11,012 bases of DNA from Pseudomonadota bacterium (lineage in GTDB: Bacteria; Pseudomonadota; Alphaproteobacteria; Azospirillales; Azospirillaceae). The stretch lies in contig JAEYPE010000008.1 of NCBI GenBank assembly GCA_023411035.1, forward strand, positions 1 to 11,012. The letters are read 5' to 3'. This document shows, in pieces, positions 1-6,832 of this stretch (positions are counted from its first letter, which is position 1; each line of letters begins with the position of its first letter). A program made the translations under genes and the position numbers. Below the pieces are notes generated by a model. The model had not been told where the DNA came from and searched no databases. It saw only the letters and a list, made by a program, of their open reading frames with translations.

Positions 1-2028
1 GTCCGACAGATAAAGCGCCTGCGCGCCCTCCCGCCGCAGGCGCCAGCGGTCGATCACCAGCGGCGCCCGGCAACCGCGTGACGGGTCGGCGGTCACCACC
101 GCGTCGGCCAGCGCGCAATCCTCCGGCAGGGCGTCCGGTTGGCGCAGCAGGGCGACCGTCTTCCCCTGGACCCGGTAGAGGCATCCCAGCGCGTCGCAGC
201 GCAGCCGCCCGTCCAGGCTCACCCCGGCGAGCGGCCAAACGTCCTGCCCCGCCCCGCTTTCCGGCTGCACCAGCCCGTCGCGCCGCCTCCAGGTGTCGGC
301 AATCCGCCCGTCGCTGGCGGCGGACAGGCTGAGAATGCCTTCCGCGCTGCGCACGGCCATCAGCTTGCCGTCCTCCGACACCAGAATGTCGGGCCGCTGT
401 ACGAAGACCGGGGCCAGCAGACCGCCCGCCACCGCGGCCAGCCCCAGCCAGCGCCAGCGCCCCGTCCAGATCGCCAGCCACAGCCCGCCCAGCGTGACCG
501 CCGTGATCGCGGCGTCCGGCATGGCCGGCAGGATCGCCGTGGCTCCGGGAAGGGCCGCGGTCTGCTCCGCCGTCGCGATGACCAGCCGGATACCCAAGTT
601 CATCGCCATCACCGCCGACCCCTCCAGCCCGAAGGGAAGCAGCAGGTAGGACAGCAGGCTGAAGGGCATGATCCAGACCGTCGTGACGGGGATCGCCACC
701 ATGTTGGACAGCACGCCGTAAAAGGCGACCTGCTGGAAATGGTAGAGCCCGTAGGGCGTCGTCGCGACCGTCGCCACGACGCTGGAGAAAGCGATGCCAC
801 CCAGAGTCATCGCCCCCTTCCCGAGCCAGCCCATCTCCCGCCGCCGGCGCACCGCCCAGGGGGTCGCCAACTCGAAGGCCGCGATCAGGGCGACCACCGC
901 CGCGAAGGACATCTGGAAGCTTGGCCCCAGCATTCCCTCCGGGTCGTAAAGGACGGTGACGATCCCGGCGAAGGCGACCAGCCGCATGCTGATCGGCGAC
1001 CGGTCGGCGATCACCGCCCCCATGACCAGCCCGGTCATCAGCACGGAGCGCAGCGTCGGCAGCGGCGCCCCCACCAGCAGCGTGTAGAGAATGGCGGATA
1101 GAATGCCGCACAGCGCCGCGATCTTCTTGATCGGCCAGCGCAGCGCCACCCACGGGCTGAGCGCCAGGAGTGCCCGCACCACCCAGAAGACGATCCCCGC
1201 GGCGATGCCCACATGCAGGCCCGAGATGGACAGGAGATGGGCCAGACCGCTGTCCCGGAAGGCGTCCATCATCGGTTCCGGAATTGCCGCGGCCTCGCCG
1301 TTCAGCAGGGCGGCGGTGACGCTGGCCTCCGCCGGGTCGGCCACCACGGCGCGCACCCGCTCGGCAATGGCCGCGCGGGCCTGCTCGAAGGCCACGGTCA
1401 CCCGGCGCCAGCCGCTGGGCGGGGGAGCCTCCTGCGCGACGGGAGCGCCCATGACGAAACCGACCGCGCCGAACCCCTCGAAATAGGCGCGACGCTGCAA
1501 GTCGAATGCGCCGGGCTCCGCCGGGGAGGCCGGCGGGTGGAGCATGGCGCGCAGCCGGACCACCGTCCCGGCCTCCGGCGGCGTCACCTTGGCCGGCAGA
1601 TGCAGCCGCGCCCGCGCCGGAGTCGCCTCCGGCGGCAGGCGGTCCACCACCAGTTCGCCGATCATCAGCCGCGCGCCCGTGGGCTGCCGCTCGACCGCCA
1701 GCACCCGCCCGGTCAGGTGCACCGGCCCAAGCTCCCGCGTCAGCATGGGCGCCGCTGCGGCTGCAGTGTGGAGTTGCGCCGCCGCGAAGCCCAGCGTCAC
1801 GCTCAGCAACCCAAGCAGAAGGATGACCGGCGCCAGATGCCGCCGCGCCAGCCACAGCAGAGGCAGGCATCCCGCAATGACGCCCGGCCCCAGCCAGGCC
1901 GGCGGCTCCATCGGCAGGCCGAAATAGAGCGCCACCCCCGCCCCGGTCCCCACCGGGAACCATAGCGCCCAGCGTTCCCTCTCCGCGGCCAGGGTCCCGG
2001 CTATGCCCTCATCAACCCCGTGGGCCAT
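1..2028 (-). CDS. comEC: ComEC/Rec2 family DNA internalization protein (C-terminal end beyond window)
   Basis: This is an inner-membrane channel protein that in competent bacteria carries single-stranded DNA into the cytoplasm. The reverse strand is open from an ATG at 2028 to the window edge, giving 676 residues without a stop. The N-terminus has hydrophobic segments (residues about 20-85) and a DUF4131-type soluble region ending in the family motif PGAFD (172-176). The Competence domain core is clear: HLLSISGLHVG at 264-274, then PLPTLRSVLM and many membrane segments up to about residue 540. The C-terminal part (about 545-676) ends in VIDRWRLRREGAQALYL, which resembles the tail of alphaproteobacterial ComEC, so few residues are probably missing. 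I see no HxHxDH metallo-beta-lactamase motif in that part. The upstream frame closes at a TAA, and AGGCGACAGT precedes the chosen ATG, so the ribosome site is weak. The gene is divergent from gltX. Whether this organism is naturally competent cannot be judged here. Confidence 0.9.
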   Translation of the reverse strand, partial: MAHGVDEGIAGTLAAERERWALWFPVGTGAGVALYFGLPMEPPAWLGPGVIAGCLPLLWLARRHLAPVILLLGLLSVTLGFAAAQLHTAAAAAPMLTRELGPVHLTGRVLAVERQPTGARLMIGELVVDRLPPEATPARARLHLPAKVTPPEAGTVVRLRAMLHPPASPAEPGAFDLQRRAYFEGFGAVGFVMGAPVAQEAPPPSGWRRVTVAFEQARAAIAERVRAVVADPAEASVTAALLNGEAAAIPEPMMDAFRDSGLAHLLSISGLHVGIAAGIVFWVVRALLALSPWVALRWPIKKIAALCGILSAILYTLLVGAPLPTLRSVLMTGLVMGAVIADRSPISMRLVAFAGIVTVLYDPEGMLGPSFQMSFAAVVALIAAFELATPWAVRRRREMGWLGKGAMTLGGIAFSSVVATVATTPYGLYHFQQVAFYGVLSNMVAIPVTTVWIMPFSLLSYLLLPFGLEGSAVMAMNLGIRLVIATAEQTAALPGATAILPAMPDAAITAVTLGGLWLAIWTGRWRWLGLAAVAGGLLAPVFVQRPDILVSEDGKLMAVRSAEGILSLSAASDGRIADTWRRRDGLVQPESGAGQDVWPLAGVSLDGRLRCDALGCLYRVQGKTVALLRQPDALPEDCALADAVVTADPSRGCRAPLVIDRWRLRREGAQALYLSD

Positions 2029-2126
2029 ACTGTCGCCTATGCGCGCAAGGCAAATGCCCCTGGCGCCGTTAATGTGTTACACCACCGCACCACTGTACCA
2101 GTGCCGAACCCGGAATTGAGCCACCC
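2029..2126. promoter_or_regulatory. Divergent comEC/gltX intergenic region
   Basis: This 98-bp stretch must hold the promoters of both divergent genes. Two short inverted repeats are visible: GTGTTACAC (2074-2082, central T) and CACTG-TAC-CAGTG (2091-2103). Either could be an operator. I could not pick a convincing -35/-10 pair for either direction, and the gltX ribosome site (GGAATTGAG before the ATG) is weak. That the repeats have a regulatory role is inference from their position. Confidence 0.35.
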
Positions 2127-3539
2127 ATGACCGTCGTCACCCGATTCGCCCCGTCGCCCACCGGCTTTCTTCACATCGGCGGCGCCCGCACCGCGCTGTT
2201 CAACTGGCTGTATGCCCGCCACACCGGCGGCACGTACCTGTTGCGCATCGAGGACACCGACCGTCAACGCTCGACGGACGCCGCGGTGGACGCCATCCTC
2301 GACGGGCTGTCCTGGCTCGGCCTCGACTGGGACGGGGATGCGGTGAGCCAGTTCGCCCGCAAGGACCGCCACGCCGAAGTGGCGCAGCAGATGCTGGCGG
2401 CGGGCCGGGCCTATTATTGCTACGCCAGCCCCGAGGAACTGGAGGAGATGCGCGCCGCGCAGAAGGCGGCGGGCCAGCCGATCCGCTATGACGGGCGCTG
2501 GCGCGACCGCGATCCGTCGGAGGCGCCCGAGGGTGTGAAGCCGGTGATCCGCCTGAAGGCCCCGCAGGAGGGCGAGACGGTTCTGAGGGACCATGTGCAG
2601 GGCGAGGTGCGGGTGCAGAACGCCCAGCTCGACGACCTGATCCTGCTGCGCGCCGACGGCACCCCGACCTATCTGCTGGCCGTGGTGGTGGACGACCATG
2701 ACATGGGCGTGACCCACGTCATCCGCGGCGACGATCACCTGACCAACACCTTCCGCCAGATCCAGATCTACAACGCCATGGGCTGGGACCTGCCGGAGTT
2801 CGGCCACATCCCGCTGATCCACGGGCCGGACGGCGCCAAGCTGTCCAAGCGCCACGGCGCGCTGGGCGTGGACGCCTACCGCGACATGGGCTACCTGCCG
2901 GAGGCGATCCGCAACTATCTGCTGCGGCTCGGCTGGGCGCACGGCGACGACGAGATCATTTCGACCGAGCAGGCCGTGGAGTGGTTCAACCTGGAGGGCA
3001 TCGGGCGCTCCCCCTCTCGCTTCGATTTCGCCAAGCTGGAGAACCTGAACGCCCACTACATGCGGCAGGCCGACGACGCCCGTCTGGTGGGTCTGGCCGC
3101 TCCGCGGCTGGAGGCCGAGCTTGGCCGCGCCCTCACCGATTCGGAACGCGCTCTGCTGACCCGCGCCATGAACGGACTGAAGCAGCGCGCCCGCACCGTC
3201 GTCGATCTGGCGCAGAGCGCCCGTTTCTACGTCGCCGCCCGCCCGCTGCCGATGGATGAGAAGGCCGCCGCGCTGCTGGACGAAAAGGGCTGCGGCATTC
3301 TGACCGACCTCGCCGCCCGGTTCGCGGCGGAAACGGACTTCACCGCCGCCGCCCTGGAGGCGCTGGTGCGCCGTTTCGCGGAGGAACGTGGGGAGAAACT
3401 GGGCAAGATCGCCCAGCCTCTGCGCGCCGCCCTGACCGGTTCCACCGTGTCGCCGCCGATCTTCGAGGTCGCGGAACTTTTGGGGCGCGCGGAGACGCTG
3501 GCCCGGATGAACGATGCCGCAGTTGCAGCACGAGGATAA
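2127..3539 (+). CDS. gltX: Glutamyl-tRNA synthetase
   Basis: This class I aminoacyl-tRNA synthetase charges tRNA with glutamate in the cytoplasm using ATP. The 470-residue length is usual for bacterial GluRS. The N-terminal Rossmann catalytic domain starts with RFAPSPTGFLHIGGARTALF, where HIGG (16-19) is the HIGH signature. KLSKR (238-242) is the KMSKS-type loop. WFNLEGIGRSPSRFDFAKL and the C-terminal IFEVAELLGRAETLARM are typical of the anticodon-binding part. The zinc-site segment reads YYCYAS, keeping Cys98 but with Ala100 where E. coli has a second cysteine, so zinc binding is probably lost. Many alphaproteobacteria have two gltX paralogues and a non-discriminating GluRS that also charges tRNA-Gln for GatCAB. 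I cannot tell from this sequence which type this is. It lies 95 bp upstream of gltA in the same direction, and no hairpin terminator lies between them. Confidence 0.96.
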   Translation: MTVVTRFAPSPTGFLHIGGARTALFNWLYARHTGGTYLLRIEDTDRQRSTDAAVDAILDGLSWLGLDWDGDAVSQFARKDRHAEVAQQMLAAGRAYYCYASPEELEEMRAAQKAAGQPIRYDGRWRDRDPSEAPEGVKPVIRLKAPQEGETVLRDHVQGEVRVQNAQLDDLILLRADGTPTYLLAVVVDDHDMGVTHVIRGDDHLTNTFRQIQIYNAMGWDLPEFGHIPLIHGPDGAKLSKRHGALGVDAYRDMGYLPEAIRNYLLRLGWAHGDDEIISTEQAVEWFNLEGIGRSPSRFDFAKLENLNAHYMRQADDARLVGLAAPRLEAELGRALTDSERALLTRAMNGLKQRARTVVDLAQSARFYVAARPLPMDEKAAALLDEKGCGILTDLAARFAAETDFTAAALEALVRRFAEERGEKLGKIAQPLRAALTGSTVSPPIFEVAELLGRAETLARMNDAAVAARG

Positions 3540-3549
3540 CTTCCGTGCG

Positions 3550-3578
3550 TTGATATCCGCCCGGCATAGAACTATGCT
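3550..3578 (+). promoter_or_regulatory. Sigma70-type promoter candidate for gltA
   Basis: TTGATA (3550-3555) and TATGCT (3573-3578) are separated by exactly 17 nt. They resemble the TTGACA and TATAAT consensus, with four of six matches in each box. Transcription would start near 3585 and give a leader of about 50 nt before the gltA ATG. The site begins only 10 nt after the gltX stop, so gltA can be transcribed independently of gltX. This is a consensus match by eye. Confidence 0.5.
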
Positions 3579-3634
3579 GCGCCGATTCGAAAAGGGCGTT
3601 AAGCCCCAACCCTAATAGATAAGGACGTGCCGAG

Positions 3635-4948
3635 ATGACCCAAACCGCGGACAAGGCCGATACCTTCACCCTGACCGACAACCGGACCGGCAAGCAGGTC
3701 ACCCTGCCCGTGCTGAAGGGAACCACCGGTCCGGATGTGATCGACATCCGCAAGCTCTACGCCGAGACGGGTTGTTTCACCTACGATCCGGGCTTCACCT
3801 CGACGGGCAGCTGCGAATCTCAGATCACCTACATCGACGGTGATGAGGGTGTCCTGCTGCACCGCGGTTACGCCATCGACGACCTGGCCGAGCACGCGAC
3901 CTTCCCGGAGGTCTGCTTCCTCCTCCTCAACAACCATCTGCCGAACGCCGCCGAGAAGGAAGAGTTCGAGGGCATCCTGCGCAGCCACTCGATGGTGCAT
4001 GAGCAGCTGACCCGCTTCTACAGCGGCTTCCGCCGCGACGCGCACCCGATGGCGGTTCTCTGCGGCGTGACCGGCGCCCTGTCGGCCTTCTACCATGATT
4101 CGACGGACATCGAAGATCCGGTGCAGCGCAAGATCGCCGCGCACCGCCTGATCGCCAAGATCCCGGCGATCGCCGCGATGGCCTACAAGTACTCGGTCGG
4201 CCAGCCGTTCATGTACCCGCGCAACGACCTGTCGTATGCCGAGAACTTCCTCTACATGACCTTCGGCACGCCCTGCGAGCCGTACAAGGTCAACCCGGTC
4301 CTGTCCAAGGCCATGGACAAGATCTTCATCCTGCACGCCGCCCACGAGCAGACCGCGTCGACCTCGACCGTCCGTCTGGCCGGTTCGTCGGGCGCCAACC
4401 CGTTCGCCTGCATCGCCGCCGGCATCGCCTCCCTGTGGGGTCCGGCCCATGGCGGCGCCAACGAGGCCGTGCTGAAGATGCTGGAGGAGATCGGCTCCGT
4501 CGATCGCATTCCGGAGATCGTCCGCCGCGCCAAGGACAAGAACGACAACTTCCGCCTGATGGGCTTCGGTCACCGGGTCTACAAGAACTACGACCCGCGC
4601 GCCCAGGTCATGCGCAAGACCTGCCATGAGGTGCTGGCCGAGCTGGGCATCAAGGACGAGCCGCTCCTCGACATCGCCATGGAGCTGGAGAAGATCGCCC
4701 TCGAGGACCCGTACTTCGTCGAGAAGAAGCTGTACCCGAACGTCGACTTCTACTCGGGCATCATCCTGAAGGCGATGGGCTTCCCGACCAGCATGTTCAC
4801 CGTGCTGTTCGCCGTGGCCCGCACCGTCGGCTGGATCTCCCAGTGGAAGGAAATGATCGAGGACCCGGTCCAGAAGATCGGCCGTCCGCGTCAGCTCTAC
4901 ACCGGCGAGACCAAGCGGGCCTTCATCCCGCTGGCCGAGCGTGGCTAA
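3635..4948 (+). CDS. gltA: Citrate synthase (type II, hexameric bacterial form)
   Basis: This enzyme condenses acetyl-CoA and oxaloacetate to citrate, the entry step of the TCA cycle, in the cytoplasm. The 437-residue protein matches the length and layout of the E. coli-type enzyme. An N-terminal beta domain (about 1-60) precedes the helical body. The motif HAAHEQTASTSTVRLAGSSG (234-253) belongs to the active-site region. The catalytic triad is complete: His272 in GPAHGGAN, His313 in GFGHRVYKNYDPR and Asp371 in NVDFYSG, matching E. coli His264, His305 and Asp362. AAGGA lies 9 nt before the ATG, a good ribosome site that fixes the start. The gene has its own promoter candidate just upstream and GC-rich stem-loops about 25 nt after its stop. 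E. coli-type enzymes are often inhibited by NADH; that is family knowledge and is not shown here. Confidence 0.98.
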   Translation: MTQTADKADTFTLTDNRTGKQVTLPVLKGTTGPDVIDIRKLYAETGCFTYDPGFTSTGSCESQITYIDGDEGVLLHRGYAIDDLAEHATFPEVCFLLLNNHLPNAAEKEEFEGILRSHSMVHEQLTRFYSGFRRDAHPMAVLCGVTGALSAFYHDSTDIEDPVQRKIAAHRLIAKIPAIAAMAYKYSVGQPFMYPRNDLSYAENFLYMTFGTPCEPYKVNPVLSKAMDKIFILHAAHEQTASTSTVRLAGSSGANPFACIAAGIASLWGPAHGGANEAVLKMLEEIGSVDRIPEIVRRAKDKNDNFRLMGFGHRVYKNYDPRAQVMRKTCHEVLAELGIKDEPLLDIAMELEKIALEDPYFVEKKLYPNVDFYSGIILKAMGFPTSMFTVLFAVARTVGWISQWKEMIEDPVQKIGRPRQLYTGETKRAFIPLAERG

Positions 4949-4970
4949 CCGGCCAACAGCGCACATCGGG

Positions 4971-5147
4971 ATGGGCGGCTCCGACGGAGCCGCCCGCAGC
5001 CCGGCTGCGTTCATCGTTCCGGCACGGCGGGCCCGCCTGGGCCTGCCGGCCGCGAACGACAACAAGCCGCCGCTGTCGCAGCGGCTGCGCCGCATCGTCT
5101 TTTATGCGGTGATTTTGGCGATGATCGCAGCGGTGGTGCTGATCTGA
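4971..5147 (+). CDS. Possible small single-pass membrane protein, 58 residues
   Basis: I do not recognise this as a named family. The reading frame runs from an ATG at 4971 (or a GTG at 4941 that overlaps the gltA end by 8 bases) to TGA at 5147. The N-terminal half is low-complexity and rich in Gly, Ala and Arg. The C-terminal half reads AANDNKPPLSQRLRR followed by a hydrophobic helix FYAVILAMIAAVVLI at the very end. The basic residues before the helix suggest that the N-terminus stays in the cytoplasm. The ANDN motif recurs in short alphaproteobacterial proteins. Of the last 34 codons, 30 end in G or C, which fits real coding DNA here. Against it, no good Shine-Dalgarno sequence precedes either start, and the first 13 codons of the ATG form overlap stem-loops that may be the gltA terminator. 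It ends 3 bp from the end of the convergent glutathione transferase gene. Confidence 0.45.
   Translation: MGGSDGAARSPAAFIVPARRARLGLPAANDNKPPLSQRLRRIVFYAVILAMIAAVVLI
4973..5009 (+). terminator. Two adjacent GC-rich stem-loops after gltA, possible terminator
   Basis: The first hairpin is a perfect 10-bp stem, GGGCGGCTCC (4973-4982) with GGAGCCGCCC (4986-4995), around a 3-nt loop GAC. The second follows at once: CGCAGC (4995-5000) with GCTGCG (5004-5009), loop CCG. They share base 4995. They lie 24 nt after the gltA stop, where a terminator is expected. No run of T follows, so this is not a classic intrinsic terminator. The pair could instead protect the 3' end of the gltA mRNA or slow polymerase. 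It overlaps the N-terminus of the possible small membrane protein. Confidence 0.45.
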
Positions 5148-5150
5148 CAA

Positions 5151-5759
5151 TTAGCCCTGGGTAATGGGAATGTGCGGCCCTTCCGCCGCCACATGGTCCA
5201 TCCATGCCCGCACGGCCGGATAGCCCGACAGGTCGAACCCACCCTCTTCCGCCACATGGGTGTAGGCGTACAGCGCAATGTCCGCGATGCTGAAGCGGTC
5301 GCCCACGAAGAAGCGGCGCTCCGCCAGATGCCCTTCCATGACGCCCAGCGCGTCATAGCCGAGCCGGCGCTTGGTCACCAGCCCCAGCTTGCGCTCCTCC
5401 GTCATTTCCACATGGTGGGTGATCCAGAAACGCACGGTCGCGACGTTCGGTTCGTGGCTGTACTGCTCGAAGAACATCCATTGCAAGACCCGCGCACGTC
5501 CCTCCCGATCGTCGGGCAGATAGGGCGTGCCCTCCGCCAGATACCAGAGGATCGCATTGGATTCGGGCAGGTAGCTTCCGTCTTCCAATTGCAGCGTCGG
5601 GATGCGTCCGTTCGGATTCTTGACCAGGAACTCCGGGGTGCGGGTTTCCGCCCGGTCGATGTCCAGTTCCACCCGTTCATAGGGGATGCCGAGCTTGTGA
5701 AGCAGCAGCCGGCACTTGTAGCCGTTTCCGGAAGAGAGATTGTCGTAAAGGCGCAGCAT
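5151..5759 (-). CDS. Glutathione S-transferase family protein
   Basis: This is a cytosolic protein of the glutathione transferase fold, 202 residues, the usual length. The N-terminal thioredoxin-like domain (about 1-80) begins MLRLYDNLSSGNGYKCRLLL; Ser9/Ser10 sit where bacterial GSTs carry the residue that activates glutathione. NPNGRIPTL includes the cis-proline Pro54, and ESNAI (66-70) is the glutathione gamma-glutamyl binding motif. The all-helical C-terminal domain includes RRFFVGDRFSIADIALYAYTH, the N-capping region typical of the family. The ATG at 5759 is chosen because GGAG lies 10 nt upstream and the protein then starts directly with the first beta strand; an ATG at 5786 has no ribosome site. 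It follows the LysR gene in the same direction by 56 bp and may be co-transcribed with it. The substrate is unknown. Confidence 0.9.
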   Translation of the reverse strand: MLRLYDNLSSGNGYKCRLLLHKLGIPYERVELDIDRAETRTPEFLVKNPNGRIPTLQLEDGSYLPESNAILWYLAEGTPYLPDDREGRARVLQWMFFEQYSHEPNVATVRFWITHHVEMTEERKLGLVTKRRLGYDALGVMEGHLAERRFFVGDRFSIADIALYAYTHVAEEGGFDLSGYPAVRAWMDHVAAEGPHIPITQG

Positions 5760-5784
5760 GGCAGCGTGTCTCCGCTCCAAATAC

Positions 5785-5798
5785 ATCCGATGACGGAT
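5785..5798. repeat. Short inverted repeat in the LysR-GST gap
   Basis: ATCCG (5785-5789) and CGGAT (5794-5798) form a 5-bp inverted repeat around ATGA. It lies in the 56-bp gap before the glutathione transferase start, 26 bp upstream of its ATG. It could be an operator half-site pair or a small mRNA hairpin. A repeat this short may also occur by chance. Confidence 0.25.
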
Positions 5799-5815
5799 AC
5801 AACCACAAAATCGGA

Positions 5816-6736
5816 TTAGAGACCAGCGCCACTACCGAGAACAGGCACTCCCAACCGCATCAACCGCGCGTGGTCTCCGGCAGCCTCCTCCAGAAGCCAA
5901 TGTCGGAACGCGCGGAGCACGCGGCGCCCCCTCCCCTCCGCGGGAGCCGTAAGCACATAGCGGTCGCCGCAGGGTACCGCGGGTCCAAAGGGGCTGACGA
6001 GCCGTCCGGCCTCCAACGCCCCCAGCACCAGCGACGGGCGCCCCAGAGCGACACCCTGCCCGGCTATGGCCGCCTGGATGACCATCACCGATTCCGAAAA
6101 GCTCAGGCTGCGCGCCCCGTCCAACTCCGCCCCGGTGGCGGCCCGCCAAAGGCTCCAATCCGGGGACGCCCGATAATGCAGAAGCGTCTGGCGGCGCAGA
6201 TCCTCCGGGCCGGTCAAACGCTCGGCCAGAGACGGCGCACAGACCGGAAACAGTGGCTCCTCCGACAAAAGCGCCCCATCCGGGCCGGGATCTCCCCCGC
6301 GCACGTAGCGGATGACCGCCCAGCCCGCCTCGGCCTCCGCCGCGCGGTCGGTGTTTCCGCCCTCGATATCCAGGCACAGATCCGGCCATCCGGCGAGAAA
6401 GCGCCCCAGCCGCGGCACGAGCCACAGAGCCGCCCAGGTTCGCGGCGCGGCCACGCGCAGCCGTTCCGGCCCACTTCCGGCGATACGATCCCAGCTTTCC
6501 TGAAGACGACCGAACCCGGCGGTGCAAGCCTGCGCGAGGTCACGGCCGGCATCGGTCAGGTGAAGTCCCTGCGGCGTGCGGTCGAACAGCCTGACCTTCA
6601 GGCGCCTTTCCAGATCCCCCACCTGCCGGCTGACCGCCCCGTGCGTCAACCCAAGCTCGTCCGCCGCGCGGGTCATGCTGCCGTGGCGGGACGCCGCCTC
6701 AAAGGCGGCCAGGGCGGTGAAAGGAAGGCGCGGCAT
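5816..6736 (-). CDS. LysR family transcriptional regulator, GcvA-like
   Basis: This is a DNA-binding regulator of 306 residues, the standard LysR length. The N-terminal winged helix-turn-helix reads MPRLPFTALAAFEAASRHGS followed by MTRAADELGLTHGAVSRQVG, with the helix-turn-helix at about 18-40 and DLERRLKVRLFDRTPQGLHLT continuing the wing. The C-terminal effector-binding domain (about 90-295) includes RVAAPRTWAALWLVPRLGRF and VALGRPSLVLGALEAGRLV. The opening resembles the GcvA group. The start at 6736 is preferred because it matches where GcvA-type proteins begin; no clear Shine-Dalgarno sequence precedes it. An ATG at 6781 is in frame but would place a perfect palindrome inside the gene. It is divergent from the GNAT gene and co-directional with the glutathione transferase, which are its likely targets along with itself. 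The inducer is unknown. Confidence 0.93.
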   Translation of the reverse strand: MPRLPFTALAAFEAASRHGSMTRAADELGLTHGAVSRQVGDLERRLKVRLFDRTPQGLHLTDAGRDLAQACTAGFGRLQESWDRIAGSGPERLRVAAPRTWAALWLVPRLGRFLAGWPDLCLDIEGGNTDRAAEAEAGWAVIRYVRGGDPGPDGALLSEEPLFPVCAPSLAERLTGPEDLRRQTLLHYRASPDWSLWRAATGAELDGARSLSFSESVMVIQAAIAGQGVALGRPSLVLGALEAGRLVSPFGPAVPCGDRYVLTAPAEGRGRRVLRAFRHWLLEEAAGDHARLMRLGVPVLGSGAGL

Positions 6737-6758
6737 CGGCGATGCTGAAGGCTGTTCA

Positions 6759-6777
6759 GTGTGAGGAATCCTCACAC
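6759..6777. promoter_or_regulatory. Perfect 19-bp palindrome, LysR-type operator candidate
   Basis: GTGTGAGGAATCCTCACAC is two perfect 9-bp inverted arms around a central A (6768). It contains TGAGGAATCCTCA (6762-6774), which fits the T-N11-A box known for LysR regulators. It lies 22 bp upstream of the LysR start and 55 bp before the divergent GNAT start. On the LysR strand a TTGACT -35-like box (6796-6791) lies upstream, and a 17-nt spacer would put the -10 (GAGGAT) inside the palindrome. That layout would suit autorepression. The palindrome is seen directly; its role is inference. Confidence 0.6.
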
Positions 6778-6832
6778 CCATCCCTTGCGAAGTCAATTGC
6801 GGGCCGTTGAAGCGGCGGGCAGGCTTTGAGGC

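Noticed and set aside
420..520. Cluster of repeated CCAGC/GCCAGC-like words
   Set aside because: This is codon-driven GC-rich sequence inside comEC without regular spacing, so it is not a CRISPR array or tandem repeat.
139..1965. Two long open frames on the plus strand (139-1101 and 1213-1965)
   Set aside because: They lie opposite comEC, whose reverse-strand reading has the HLLSISGLHVG signature. Their composition is Arg/His/Gln-rich and typical of non-coding frames.
2037..3056. 339-codon open frame on the minus strand, antisense to gltX
   Set aside because: gltX carries both class I synthetase signatures in the same DNA. The antisense translation has no family match that I recognise.
3599..5095. 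498-codon open frame on the minus strand, antisense to gltA
   Set aside because: It lies opposite a clear citrate synthase with all catalytic residues. Its protein is rich in Arg, Gly, Asp and Val, as expected from high-GC antisense frames.
5172..5819. 215-codon open frame on the plus strand, antisense to the glutathione transferase gene
   Set aside because: It is opposite a recognisable GST with ESNAI and cis-proline motifs. It lacks a ribosome site or domain.
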